64,000 nt of DNA from Orobanche coerulescens. Lineage: Eukaryota; Streptophyta; Magnoliopsida; Lamiales; Orobanchaceae. The translations under genes were made by a program, and so were the position numbers. The notes beneath the pieces were generated by a model that did no database searches, was not told the origin of the DNA, and worked only from the letters and a program-made list of their open reading frames with translations. How positions within the stretch are numbered: position 1 is the stretch's first letter; each line of letters begins with the position of its first letter. The stretch spans positions 136,448,096-136,512,095 of the forward strand of contig CM065802.1 in assembly GCA_033398695.1 (NCBI GenBank), read 5' to 3'. This document shows positions 10,777-22,815 of the stretch, piece after piece.

Positions 10777-13062
10777 ATGGCATCTTCACAGACTTCATCT
10801 CCATCTCTCAAGAAGACCGCCACCATCATTAACGAGCGAATCTTCGCCAGATCTGTTTTTGTTGAACGTGTTCATGCTGAATCTGATGACGTTGACTCCA
10901 TGGAGATCATCGTCTCAAGGATTCGTCAACAAGGCCTCTCTCGCCTTGAAAGCCACACCACTGAGCTCTACGATAAGAAAATGGTCGAGGAGTTCTACCT
11001 CGATGCCTCTGTTCGTTTCTTTTCTCTGGCAAGAGGAGGAAACGTGTCCGACATCACTGCCACCGTTTACAGAGTCGAAATCCGTGTTGACCAGGAATTA
11101 TTGCAGAATTTGTACAGGCTACCTGCTGATGGCCTGTCTATGGAGGAACTTGAGACATTTGGGTCCCAAGAGGTCCTCACCAAATATTGGGGATTATTCA
11201 CTGGCTCTGCATCGAACGTGAATGTTCATGCGTCCTGCCATAAGAAAAGTTTTTCCTTACCATTTGTTTATTTACATGATTTTTGTTGCCGTGTTATAGA
11301 GAACAGGACTGGTGCTTTTGAGATGTGCACTAATCTTAGATTCAGAATGATGGTCACCATCATGTCTAGAGATAAGATTAATTGGTGCCAGATTGTCCTC
11401 AAAAGACTGTAGGAAGAGGCTTCTAAACCTGCTTCACAGAAGAAATCCTTTGGTCTGATCCTTAATTATATTCTGACCAAGTGTGGCGTGCCGCAATCAA
11501 AGGAAGCAAAGAAGATCAATCAGCACTAATATATTAGAGGAAGCAAGCCCTCTGTGTTCAACAAAGCAAAGACTGATTGGGTCAAGGCCCTTCGTCAGAA
11601 ATATGCCCTTGTCTGCTGATCCCAAGGACATAACCTCGGAGTCCGGAAGCGAGGAGACTTCAAGGGAAAGGAAGAGATCTCACAGCAAAACTCCTCTTGC
11701 TGGTGAGAAGATGAAAAGGAAGCTAAGAAGGCTCTCCAAAGCCAAGGCTGCAGAGATTACAGCAATCTCTGTGCATGCCCCTTCGACGGTGCAACCCACT
11801 GTATCAAACCCTCAGGGCGTAACCCCTGTGGAAGAGATAGCTGCTACTAAACAGTATATCCCGAGCCTTTGGCGGCAACGACGGATGAAAAGCTATCTGC
11901 CAACATTGAAGTCTCTGGCGAGACGGCTGCCCCTTTGGAGCCAATAGCCACATCTCCTATACGGGAACCCACACCCGTAAGGGATCCATTTCCCCTCAGG
12001 GTACCAACCCATGTACGGGATCCCTCTCCAATACAGGATCCCACACCTGTAGTGGAACCCATGCCTATAGTGGATCCATGCACTGTACGCAGCCCCTCTC
12101 CTGACACCATAATTAACAAAACTTTGCTGTCAGTTCAAATTGAACAGGCTTACGAACGTTTTGTTTAATGGAAATCCTACAGGGTCGCTCCTTACGACAC
12201 TTTGTATAACTGGAGCGAGTGGAGAGAAGAAGAATTATTTGTCCTCGAGGTAACAGATTCTCCAATTAAAGTCCTATTCCAATGGGACAACATCTTCTGC
12301 AAAGAGCTGATTTCGAGCTATTTCATGAACAAAGTTGATGCTCGAACGGAAGGAAAATCTATATCCGAAGACACTATTCCTATCAGTCCCAGAACAGACC
12401 ACAACTCAGACGATGATGATGACGCCTTTCAGGCGGGTTTGGGAATGAGCCGTGAGGAAACTCGATAACGAGATTTTTCACGGATGAATCAACAACAAGG
12501 AGAAGGGACCTCGAGCCAACAGTCCCCTCCCCGACAGCAAGGAACTGCCCCAGACGAGGAGGAATCAGTCCCTCCTGTCGCCGAAACCCCGACAGTTTCA
12601 CAACAGGCACCCGAGCCTGACGCCGTCTAACCAGACGACCAAGCCCGCGCCATCCCGCGCGAGGAATCAGTCCCTCTGTCGGAGCAGGTGGATGCTGAGA
12701 GACAACAGGAGGAATCAGTCCCTTATGCACCTTTGTCTACAAAAACCCATCCGGAACAGGAGGAATCAGTCCACCCTATCACCGAGACCAATGAGATCGG
12801 ACAGCCAACAGCAACTGATTCCCTTGCATCACCGATTGATATGGAATCCGATGACAGTTTCTTACCTGAGGATGAACCACAACGGACACGCTCTCATGTG
12901 GTTGTCAGACAGCTCAATGGAGCTGATGAAGAAAAGCCAAGCTCTCCAGCTAGCACGAGCAGCTTCATGCTCTCAGTCGCCAAACTGTCTTCTACAGGAT
13001 GCTGTGAATGCTCTGCACACTGTTTAAAAGGAGATCAACTAGTTGCACGAGACTGCCAATGA
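10777..13062 (+). pseudogene. E env-like third ORF (plant retrotransposon ORF)
   Basis: ATG 10777 opens a 212-codon stretch to TAG 11412. It contains MVEEFYLDASVRFF, VYRVEIRVDQELLQNLYRLP and INWCQIVLKRL, matching the layout of the env-like ORF found 3' of pol in Sirevirus and Athila elements. The same frame continues weakly past the stop (KSFGLILNYILTKCGVPQ). The next part shifts frame (11483-11947, basic KRSHSKTP-type sequence). It then returns to frame 1 with a Pro-rich repeat (PTPVRDPFP, HVRDPSPIQDP) at 11960-12090 and four EESV repeats at 12560-12775. I see no signal peptide or clear transmembrane segment. At least five stops or shifts make it non-functional, and the true role of such ORFs is unproven. 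Confidence 0.68.
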
Positions 13063-13940
13063 TGAAATGATGGACGTAAAAAGAGAAGTCTCCAAAGTAG
13101 AAGAAGCCTTCCGCATTTTTCCCACCATCTTGAAATAAAGGATTGGAGGAAAAACGAACTGTTAAGATACTTTGTAGTTCTTATCAGGGAATCCACCATA
13201 TTCAACAACTGTAGAATGCTGAAAGAAGCTGTCGAGGAATTTACAAGGAGGTTGGACGAAGGAAAGCTCCCCTCATAGCTCCAGATGAAATCCAAGCACA
13301 GGAAAGGCGATCTGGTTACCCACCCTGAAGATTGGATCCTTGTGTTCGACAAATCATATGAAGGACAAGCAATATACTTGAACCAAAATAAGGATGCTCT
13401 GTAAAATTGGTGGAAGGGAACTGAGAATGATCCAAGAAGGCCCTGGAGACATGATTATCACAGGAGATAGCTTGTATTATTTTGTTGTTTTGTGCAAAAT
13501 TTTAGTATTTTTGAACAAATCTGTAATCTTTGCCCTATATCAATAAAATCTATCTTTATGTCTCGAAAGATTACAACTCGTAATCTACGACTGTGTTACT
13601 GTGTGATTACGAATTCAATTTATATTGCTGCAAACAAGTATGAAACTTGTATAGTACAAAGCTGTAAGAACTCGTCTGCAAACAGTTCATAGGTTAAGTT
13701 GTATTCAACTAGATCAAACTATAAGATTGAGCCGGTGCGCCAATCATAAGTTTAAGTTGTAATACACACCCTGATAGATGCTATCATTTTAGAACTTGCC
13801 TGCGAGCAGTTCACATTGTGTTATTTGCTGAAGACCAGAACATTCGACAGAAGATCAAGAAGAAAGCCTCTCAAGTCAAGATGTTTTAAAGGTCTTGGCA
13901 TCAAGGTTTTGGCATCATCAAGAAGCTTTGGAAATTATAA
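13063..13940 (+). other. E: decayed 3' end of the env-like region and untranslated tail
   Basis: Short coiled-coil-like coding traces (KREVSKVEEAFRIFPTI) are readable at about 13070-13130 in one frame. All frames then fill with stops and the sequence becomes an AT-rich tail to the polypurine tract. The minus-strand ORF at 13035-13352 is a shadow. Confidence 0.55.
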
Positions 13941-13953
13941 AAAAGGGGGAAAT
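13941..13953 (+). other. Polypurine tract of E
   Basis: AAAAGGGGGAAAT directly precedes the TG of the 3' LTR, the usual Sirevirus arrangement. Confidence 0.85.
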
Positions 13954-15240
13954 TGTTGGGATAAAACAATCATGTACCGAGTTTTGATAAAGTGCCAACA
14001 TACAGCAAGTAGCTGTCCCGAAGACAATCATACAGCAAGATGTGTGTTTTGATAAAGTGCCATCATACAACAAGAAGCTCATCAGTAAATATGACACCAA
14101 GTATGGAAGTTGTCCTGAAACATTCATACAGCATCTTTCCATACAGCAGCCCTAAGATAGCCTACATCATGGAACCTACAGCTACGCAACATGTTGGATA
14201 TAGTAAAGTGTTGAGATCTTCAACACTTATCCAACAGGACTGAAGACCGTTGAAACGGAATCTACTTTATACGCTAAAGTGAAGCCACAGTTTGAAAAGA
14301 AGTATTTACAAACTGACTGGATAAAGTATTTAAATACCAGCCGACAAAGATCTTCAGACAAGGAGTAAAATCCGGATCTTGTATTGTGCAAGTCAATCAA
14401 CACGTTGGGATGGACTTTTTTCTCAACGGATCTATTCCAAAGGGTATATATACCCTGAAGTTTGAAGATCAGTCATAGATGATTACATACATATACTCAA
14501 ACATATGAATATACATACGATCAAGATCTGAGAACTGAGCAAACTGAGATATACTGAGATACACTCTTGAACATCTCAAGAATAGTATATCAAGAGAATC
14601 TATATTTCTTCAAGCATACTACCAATCTTGAGAGAAGAAATATACAAGTGCTCATCCTTGAACAACACATCATCAGCTCAAGCTCAAGAAGTCAATCGGT
14701 TGTTCAACCCGTGATCTTACATTTGAAGAAAACCATCAGCCCTGTGTGGACTGAGAAATCCTTGCTTTTCCTAAACTATTTGAGATGGATCTGCATTGAA
14801 GAGACAAAGCTTCGGAATTGTGTGTGAAGAAGCTAGTCAAGTGAAAGCTTTGACTAATCTGTGTGAACGGTTGAAAGCGACAGTCTTTATATCAATCTGT
14901 GTGAACGATACAAGGATAGATTTGATTATAGATACGTAGTTGTGTACGTAGTGTTTATAACTCCTGTGTGGATGACCAGTGGACGTAGAGGGGTTTACCT
15001 CGAACCACTTTAAATAGCGTGTCATATACCTTCTACAACTTACTGTTTTCATTACTGTGATTATTTTACAAGTATACACCGCATACCCTGTACGCACCAA
15101 GCAAACAGGAGAAAATCTAGTTGCGGTATTTACAGCAACTTACCTTAACAGACTTCTGCTACGCACTCTTATTTGAAAATCGTACAGCTTGTTGCTTAAA
15201 ACACTTTCCAAGCTGTATTCTGTATACTTAGTGGCCAACA
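13954..15240 (+). repeat. 3' LTR of Sirevirus E (1287 bp)
   Basis: It starts TGTTGGGATAAAAC after the polypurine tract and ends GTGGCCAACA, giving 6-bp inverted ends TGTTGG/CCAACA. It carries repeated ATACAGCA-type motifs in its first 200 bp and a palindromic TATA box. The final four bases are shared with the TSD of gypsy-2. Confidence 0.92.
14442..14455 (+). promoter_or_regulatory. TATA box inside a 14-bp perfect palindrome, E LTR
   Basis: GGGTATATATACCC reads the same on both strands. About 490 bp into the LTR is a plausible U3/R position. No transcript evidence is available. Confidence 0.6.
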
Positions 15241-15241
15241 G
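15237..15241 (+). other. Left TSD of gypsy-2 (AACAG)
   Basis: AACAG immediately precedes the TG of the 5' LTR and is repeated at 25575-25579 after the 3' LTR. Four of its bases are the end of the E LTR. Confidence 0.95.
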
Positions 15242-17996
15242 TGTAAAACCCTAAAATTCGGTTTCCATATTTTCTAATTAATTCGAAGCATAACCTAAAG
15301 TTTTGCTATAATTTAAAACCTTACCTAAACTATATGTTCTGTATTATAATTAAATAAAAATTTACTCACAAAAGTTTACCTAATATAAATAATTGTTACA
15401 CCTTCCAAAAATTGCATGCATGAAAAACGTTCCATGTTGTAACCTCCAGTAATTTTTGCATCCCATTAATTCGGTCACTAATCATTATTTATAACCAACC
15501 CATTATGCCCAAATTAAACACATTTATGACCATTATTACCTTCCTTATATGCAGCCTACTCCCCTCCCTTATTAACGTGAATCCTTATTCCTCTTCTCCA
15601 CTTCTATCTTTCGGCCAAAACACACACACACAAACAAGGCTGCTGCGTTTTTTTTTCTCTTCTCAAGGCTGCTGCGTTTTTTTTTCTTTCTCTAACAAAG
15701 AGCAAGTTGCTGCTGTTCGTGACCTTAAAAAAAGTATTGCTGAAGTCGTGTAATCGTGAATCCTTGGAGCTTTTTGTTTGGATCGTGATTAGGGTTTGAT
15801 TCGTGAGGGTTTCGTTCTTGTTCTCTTCTTTATTCGAATCATCATAAGGTATTTCTAATCGATCTTGTATCTCTTTTCTATTTCGACACATGATTTCATG
15901 TATAATCCGAATATATAAACTTGAAACCTAATTCGTATACATACTAAACAAAATCTGATCTGTTCTATTCGAATTATATGTTGAGACGTATTTAGAAGAT
16001 CACATAAAATCATAACGGTATTGGATGTTTCGATATGTAAATCAACTCATATTGCTGATCTGATTTCTGTGTTATATGTGTGTCGTGTGAATGATCATCA
16101 AAGGCTGGAAACATGTGTGTTGATATATTAATGAAACCAGGTCTTGTGATATATATAGGTCTCGTGTAAGTAAAACATGTTAAAAGGGTCTAAAACAGTT
16201 TTCTGCAGGAGACGGTTTTGAAAAGCTGATTATGTGTGCATTGTAGCTCGAGTTTCATAATGATTTAATTCTGTACTTTGGCATAAAAACTTAGTTTAAT
16301 GTCTTATTTAAGTTTTCCAATTGGTTTGAAAGGAATTGGAGTTGTATTGGTCATGCTTTTGAATTTTACGGGATCATATGTCAAAATCTGAGTTTTAAGA
16401 ATTTAAATGCATTCTGGTTTCACGATTTTTCATTTGAAAACTATAATGAGTTATGACTTGCAAATTTACAGGAGTTATATATCACGTGTTTTCTAAGTTA
16501 TGGAATTTTTTTGGATTTTTCCAAAGCGTTTTGTTATGCCTTTGTAATGAATAACTTTTGGGTGTTTCAGCAGTTTACTTTCTGGACAGTCTTGTAAAAA
16601 AATAATTTTATTGTGTACTTGTACTAATGAATAAAATCTGAGAAAATTCCAGTAGACTCCTAAGACATATATTATTCAGTAGTAATTTTGATGGATTTTT
16701 ACTTTGATATCTGTTGTGGTATTAAAGATCATGAAATGAAGGCTAAAACATAGTAAAACCAGAAATTGTTAGAAGATTAAGATTATTGTGATTTTAATAC
16801 CATTTAATATACTTGAAACCTAAAATGCATTTGAACATTAATTATAATACAATCGGTCATATGTTAACCTAATTCCAATAACGAAACTCTAATCACATTA
16901 ATAAATGGTGTTAAGTAATTAAGAAACCGTTATGACATTATGAGCTAATAAGCATAAAATAAACCTAATTTGTGTAGATTCGCTGAAGGAGTAAACTCTA
17001 ATCTTTATATCTTCTGACGTGTTTTGCATTTTGCGGTTGGAGGTACGGATATTCTTGATACCCCTTCTCTTTACTATTGTATCGGTGTTCGTTTGTTTCG
17101 TTATTCGTACAGATATTCTTGAACCTTTGATATGATACATTTGATATGAACCTTTGATATGAACTTTCATATGATATGCCATTTGAACCCTTCAGTTTGA
17201 TACCCGAGCCAAGTTCGTTTCCTAGCCATGAAGGTAACATGGCCGTGTCATTGATGCACCAATGGCATGACTCTAGTGTGGTTGAGTGATGTTCCACACC
17301 ATCCCATTTTGATATGATATGTGCACTTTATATTTGTTATGGCCAATATGATTTGTTCGGGGGCGTATGGATGCATCCTAGGTTCGGTTCGTATTTGATT
17401 GGATATGACATGATTATGATATGATATGTTTGGTGATTGATGCTTGTGTGCAATACACGTCTTTCACATGTTCGGGAGTTAGCTACTCCATGGTTACTAT
17501 GATATTTGATTTGTTTTATGTTCGGGCTCATGGTAGATTACTGACTTTTCCTTACTTTTGATATCCATTCGTTTATACTTCATGCCTTTCCCAATGCACC
17601 GTACTTTATATGTTCGTTCCTTATCATTTGGTTTTGTTTATATATATCTGTTCACTGGGCTTTTTAAGCTCAGCCGCATTTTCCTTTTCCTGTGGCAGGT
17701 ATCTAAGCTAGGAGCTGGGGTTGCTTTGGGGTTGAGAGTTGAGCTTGAGGAGACTTTACCATAGTCATCTTAGATTTATTTTGCTATTGTTAGGACATTG
17801 TTTAGACTTGGATGATTTGTTATTCATCCCTTTGGAGTATTTCTCTTCGTTGAACTTATGTTTTGGTTTAAGTCATTTCGACTTAACTCCTTTTGATTAT
17901 TTATGTTTAAGACTTCCGCTTGCGTTTATTTATTTGTATGTTCTGATTTGCCACTATAATGTGATACTTATACCCTTGTCGGGTTGGGGTGTTACA
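15242..17996 (+). repeat. 5' LTR of gypsy-2
   Basis: It starts TGTAAAACCCTAAAATTCGG and ends GGGGTGTTACA, and is repeated at 22816-25574. Local features are a duplicated AAGGCTGCTGCG-T(9) unit at about 15636-15690 and a run of TTGATATGA repeats at about 17127-17180. The ORFs inside it occur in both LTR copies and show no protein similarity I recognise. Confidence 0.96.
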
Positions 17997-18000
17997 ATTA

Positions 18001-18012
18001 TGGTATCGGAGC
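18001..18012 (+). other. Primer binding site of gypsy-2 (tRNA-iMet type)
   Basis: TGGTATCGGAGC starts four bases after the LTR end. It differs by one base from TGGTATCAGAGC, the usual complement of the plant initiator tRNA-Met 3' end. Confidence 0.85.
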
Positions 18013-18143
18013 TTTAGGTTCGACCTGTAGAACTTAGGCTATGACCTGTGAGGATTTGGGTAGACATTAGGTTTCCTTCTGCATACTTTCCTTTCATACT
18101 TCATCTTTATTTGACCTTACAAATCGTTTTGATGATCATTCAG

Positions 18144-20074
18144 ATGGTGTATACGCGTAGAAATCCTAATGGGGATGATATCCCTGACTTCGAGGCCATG
18201 ATAGCCGCTGCTTTGGCTAATGCTCTCCCGAATCTCTTTGCTGAATTGAGAACCAGAATCGTCGATGACATCAGAAATGGTGCTGGTTTGTCGGGTGGCG
18301 GTGCTCCACCTATCGGGATACATGGTTGGATTGAAAAGTTTACTAAGCTTAAGCCTCTTTCTTTCCGATCTGCTGCCACCCCCCGGCAGAAGATTGGATC
18401 ACTCATATGGAGAAGTTGTTCAAAGTCTTGGGTTGTGGTGATGAATTCAAGACGCGTTTGGCTACTTTCAAGTTGGAAGGCGATGTGTTGAATTGGTGAA
18501 AGGCGTATGTTCTGGATAAGGGAGAGAACTTTGCTGACACTTGTGCATGGAATACTTTCCGTGACATCTTCTATAAGCAGTACTTTCCTTTCTCCGAGCA
18601 GCAAAGGTATGAGCGCGAGTATGGGGCTATTCATCAGTTGGATCGGGAATCGTCTGGAGAGTATATGCAGAGGTTTCTGAGGTTAGCTAGTTTTGTTGGA
18701 CCGATTGCAGGTGATGCTCATAGGCAGGCTAGGCACTTTAAGTGGGGGCTGAAGAAGTGGATATTAGACTGGATCGTGAATACTGATTACACCGATGTTG
18801 CACTAGTAGCGGACGCGGCCCGCAATATTGAGTTACTTCATGCTGATAGGGGTTCGAACAAGAGGGACAGGGATGGTGATCGTATTAACTACAGGGGTCG
18901 TCAGGACCAGGGTCAGGAGCATAGGGGTCGTCAGTACCAGGGTGTTGAGCACAGGGGTCTCCAGGATCGGGGTTTTGATCAGAGGCGACAGGAGTACAGG
19001 GGTCAGGATCAGAGGGTTACTGGTAGGAATGGGAATGACCGTCAGGGTTATGGCAACAACAACCAGCGTCAGTGCAGGGATCAGTCAACTCGAGGTTCTC
19101 AGCAGGGTCGTTCTTCAAGTTCTTCGGATCAGAGGAGGCCTACTGAGGCCTTACCTCCTCCACCTCTCTATGCTACTTGCGGGAAACCTCACCCGGGCGT
19201 TTGTCACAAAGCTACTGGAGGATGTTTCACTTGCGGGTCCACTAATCACAAGGTGAGGGATTGTCCCCAGGAGAAACGGATTACATCAGTGAACTCCGCT
19301 AAGCCAGCTCCTACTATGGGTCGTGTTTATGCTATGACGCGTGATCAGGCAGAAAACTTATCAGGTACTATTACCGGCATTCTTTACATTGGTGATCGTA
19401 CAGTTTTTGCATTATTTGATACTGGTGCCACACACTCCATTATATCTGTTGCATTTGCCAAGAAACTTAATATGACCCCAACACCACTAACAAATCGAAT
19501 ATCTATCTCAACACCAATGAAAAACCATGTACTCATTAAACATGAATATGTGAATTGTCCCTTACGGTTTGATGACCGCATTCGCCTAGCAAATTTGCTC
19601 CCTATTGATATGATCGATTTTGATGTGATTTTGGGCATGGATTGGTTGGCTTCGCATAGAGCTACCATTTATTGCCATGCCAAAAATGTGATCTTCGGCG
19701 ACTTGTATCAGCCTGATTTTATTTATCATGGTTCTCAACCTCTTAAATCTGTTAAAATTATTTCTGCCATGAAGGCACGAACCTTGATTTCCCATGGTTG
19801 CCAAGGTTTTCTGGCTTCTATTAAAGATACATCTTTGAAGAGTCCTAGTATTGAAAGTCTTCCTGCCGTACGAGAGTTTCCCGATGTTTTCCCCGACGAA
19901 CTTCCTGGTATACCTCCTGCTAGGGAAGTTGAGTTTGGCATTGAGTTGATCCCAGGTGCTGAACCTATTTCCAAAGCTCCGTACCGTATGGCGCCCTTAG
20001 AGTTGAAGGAGTTGAAGGAACAGTTACAGGAACTCTTGGAGAATGGTTTCATCCGACCCAGTGTCTCTCCTTGA
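18144..20074 (+). pseudogene. Gypsy-2 gag and protease, running into RT
   Basis: ATG 18144 (MVYTRRNPNGDD) is preferred over the upstream in-frame ATG at 18048, because it begins the typical chromovirus Gag and lies after the leader. A frameshift in a C-run at about 18376-18386 and a TGA at 18497-18499 (after Asn-Trp) break the Gag core. From 18500 the frame stays open: a capsid-like region, an Arg/Gln/Gly repeat tract (about 18880-19080), a CCHC knuckle (CFTCGSTNHKVRDC), the protease site LFDTGATHSIIS, the flap ILGMDWL and the RT entry region. A TGA at 20072-20074 then interrupts RT at PSVSP. Confidence 0.93.
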
Positions 20075-21241
20075 AGTGCACCTGTTTTGTTTGTTAAGAA
20101 GAAGGATGGAAGTATGCGACTGTGTATAGACTATCGTGAGCTTAATCGTATCATTATCCGTAATCGTTATCCTCTTCCGCGTATCGATGATTTGTTTGAT
20201 CAATTGCAAGGGGATAAGTTCTTTTCGAAAATCGATTTGAGATCCGGTTATCACCAATTACGTATGAAGGAGCAAGATGTTCGTAAGACCGTGTTCCATA
20301 CCCGATATGGTCACTACGAGTTTTTGGTTATGCCCTTCGGTTTGACAAACGCTCCCGCTCTATTTATAGATCTTATGAATCGCGTATTCCACGAGTATCT
20401 CGACAAGTTCGTTATTGTTTTCATCGACGACATTCTTGTTTATTCCAAGACAGAAGGAGATCATGAGCAACATCTCCGGATTGTTTTGGAGACTCTTCGG
20501 CAGCAGAAGTTGTATGCCAAGTTGTCGAAGTGTGAGTTTTGGCTAAAGCAAGTTGCATTCCTTGGTCATATTGTATCCGCAGATGGCATCACCATGGATC
20601 CATCTAAGGTTGAGGCTATCACCAAGTGGCCGAGACCTACTACTGTGACTGAGGTTAGGAGTTTTCTGGGACTTGCTGGCTACTATCGACGTTTTGTTGA
20701 GGGTTTCTCACGGTTGGCGTTACCTTTGACGCAACTGATGAGGAAGGGTGAGAAGTTTGTTTGGACGGAGGAACGCGAGCAGAGTTTCGAAGAGTTGAAA
20801 CAGAGATTGGTGTCGGCTCCTATTTTGACTCTTCCATCTGGTTCTGGGGGCTATCAGATTTATAGTGACGCGTCGAAGAAGGGTTTAGGCTGTGTCCTTA
20901 TGCAGCACGGTAAGGTGATTGCTTATGCTTCGAGGCAATTAAAACCTTATGAAGAGAATTATCCTACTCATGATCTAGAGTTGGCTGCGGTGGTTTTTGC
21001 TTTGAAGATTTGGAGACACTACTTGTATGGCGAATCGTGTGATATCTTTACTGACCACAAGAGTCTCAAGTATATCTTCACCCAGAAGGAACTTAACATG
21101 AGACAAAGAAGGTGGTTGGAACTCCTTAAGGATTATGATGCGAATATTCAATACCATCCGGGCAAGGCGAATGTTGTTGCCGATGCGCTTAGCCGGAAGT
21201 CTGGTATGATTGCTAGTTTAGAGTTTGAGCCTTCTTCATGA
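20075..21241 (+). pseudogene. Gypsy-2 reverse transcriptase and RNase H
   Basis: The frame is the same as the preceding segment, so the break at 20072-20074 is a single stop. Motifs run [32 protein letters not shown] and the intact catalytic FIDDILVYS. RNase H follows with [46 protein letters not shown] and ADALSRK. The open frame stops at 21239-21241, just after RNase H, where a frameshift leads into integrase. Within this domain no catalytic residue is obviously lost, unlike in gypsy-1. Confidence 0.96.
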
Positions 21242-22745
21242 TTTAGAACTTTTGGATGTTGAACTTTGTGTACGAGGTTATGACGGACATTGGGCTAGTA
21301 TGAAGATAGAATCCAATCTTATACTACGGATTAAGGAAGCTCAAAAGGATGATGGTGAGCTTTGGGTTGTGGTTCAGAATGTTCAGGAGGGTAAGCAGTC
21401 GGAGTTCAGGGTAGATGACTCTGGTGTGGTATGGTTTGAAAATCGACTTTGTGTTCCTAACGATCCTGAGTTGCGTGAGGCTGTGTTTTCAGAGGCCCAT
21501 AGTTCCCCATTCACTATCCATCCTGGTTCTACCAAGATGTACAGGGATCTTAAGCAACACTTTTGGTGGAACGGCATGAAACAGGATGTAGCCTTGTATG
21601 TTGCTAGGTGTATGACTTGCCAGCAGGTCAAAATCGAACATCAGAGGGCTAGTGGTTTGCTGCAACTGTTAGATATCCCTACTTGGAAGTGGGATAAGAT
21701 TTCCATGGACTTTGTTATTAGTTTACCTCTTACTCGGAGAAGACATGATGCAATTTGGGTAGTCGTCGATCGTCTAACCAAATCTGCCCATTTCTTACCT
21801 ATTCGTATGGGTTTTCGTGTTAGTAGACTGGCGGAAATTTTTCAACAGGAGATTGTTAGACTTCATGGTACTCCGACATCTATCGTGTCAGACAGAGATC
21901 CGCGGTTTACTTCTCGTTTTTGGAAAAGCCTACATAAAGCTTGGGGTACACGTCTTAAGTTTAGTACGGCTTTTCATCCACAGACAGATGGTCAGTCAGA
22001 GAGGACCATTCAGACTTTAGAAGACATGTTGAGGGCATGTGCTATGGAGTGGACGGGAAGTTGGGACGAATACTTGTGCTTGGTGGAGTTTGCTTATAAT
22101 AATAGTTGGCATGCTAGCATCAATGCAGTACCGTATGAGCTTTTATATGGGAGGAAATGTAGAGCACCCATTTGTTGGGATGAAGTAGGTGAACGTGTGA
22201 TCGAGGGGCCGGAACTTATTCAAATCACTAATGAGAAAGTGGTTGTAGCCAAGGAGAAGCTGAAAGAGGCTCGCACTCGATAGAAGAGTTATGCTGATAA
22301 GCGCCGATGTGACTTGGAGTTTCAGGTTGGGGATCGTGTATTTCTGAAAGTATCGCCTTTCAGAGGTGTGAAACGTTTTGGGATCAAAGGGAAGCTTAGT
22401 CCTCGATTCATTGGACCGTTCGAAATTCTTGAACGTATTGGGGAGGTTTCTTATCGCTTGGCTCTACCTCCTCAGTTATCACATATTCATAATGTCTTCC
22501 ATGTATCTCTTCTGAGGGGATACAATTATCATCCGTTGCATGTGGCGTCTTATCCTTTTGATCAGATTCAGCCTGATATGTCTCTTTCTGAGGAACCCGA
22601 AGCTATTTTGGATCGACAAGATAGGGTCATGAGAAACAAAGTCATTCCATTCGTTAAGATTCTTTGGAAGAATCACCCAGAGCGTGAAGCAACCTGGAAG
22701 ACCGAGGAATCGATGCGAACAAGTTATCCTCATTTCTTTTCGTAG
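21225..22745 (+). pseudogene. Gypsy-2 integrase and chromodomain
   Basis: The frame differs by one from RNase H. The H2C2 module (HSSPFTIHPGSTKMY, CMTCQQVK) and the core acids are present (ISMDFV, VSDRDPRF, DGQSERTIQT). A TAG at 22281-22283 interrupts the sequence between RTR and KSYAD. It resumes with GDRVFLKVSPFRG, GPFEILERIGEVSYRLALPP and HNVFHVSLLRGY. The chromodomain-like tail ends FVKILWKNHPEREATWKTEE and closes at TAG 22743-22745. The polypurine tract follows about 50 bp later. Confidence 0.95.
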
Positions 22746-22796
22746 TCCGGTACGTATCTATTTCGCTTTCAATTCAATTTTCGAGGACGAAAATTT

Positions 22797-22815
22797 TCTT
22801 TTAGAGGGGAAGAGT
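22797..22815 (+). other. Polypurine tract of gypsy-2
   Basis: CGAGGACGAAAATTTTC followed by TTTTAGAGGGGAAGAGT ends directly at the TG of the 3' LTR. Confidence 0.85.

Larger units (their letters stand above)
5445..15240 (+). mobile_element. E: Sirevirus-type (SIRE/Maximus) Ty1/copia element with env-like ORF, 5' part off-window
   Basis: A copia-order pol (protease, integrase, RT, RNase H) is preceded by a gag with a long coiled coil and followed by a spacer with repeated purine tracts, an env-like ORF, a GGGGGA polypurine tract and a 1.29-kb LTR with TGTTGG/CCAACA ends. This combination marks the Sirevirus group (family knowledge). Gag is cut at its left by gypsy-1, and the missing 5' LTR and gag start lie left of the window. 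Its right end is perfectly preserved, although gypsy-2 inserted exactly there. After removing gypsy-2, the flank continues into the leader of copia D, so E is nested in D with expected TSD GAGGC (15241 plus 25580-25583). Confidence 0.9.

Noticed and set aside
15505..15753. 82-residue ORF with hydrophobic start in the gypsy-2 LTR (also at 23079)
   Set aside because: It is duplicated only because the LTR is, is truncated by a single-base indel in the other copy, and shows no known domain.
17739..18017. Leu-rich ORF resembling a membrane protein at the end of the gypsy-2 LTR
   Set aside because: T-rich LTR sequence in U5, crossing into the primer site; the LTR copy ends differently.
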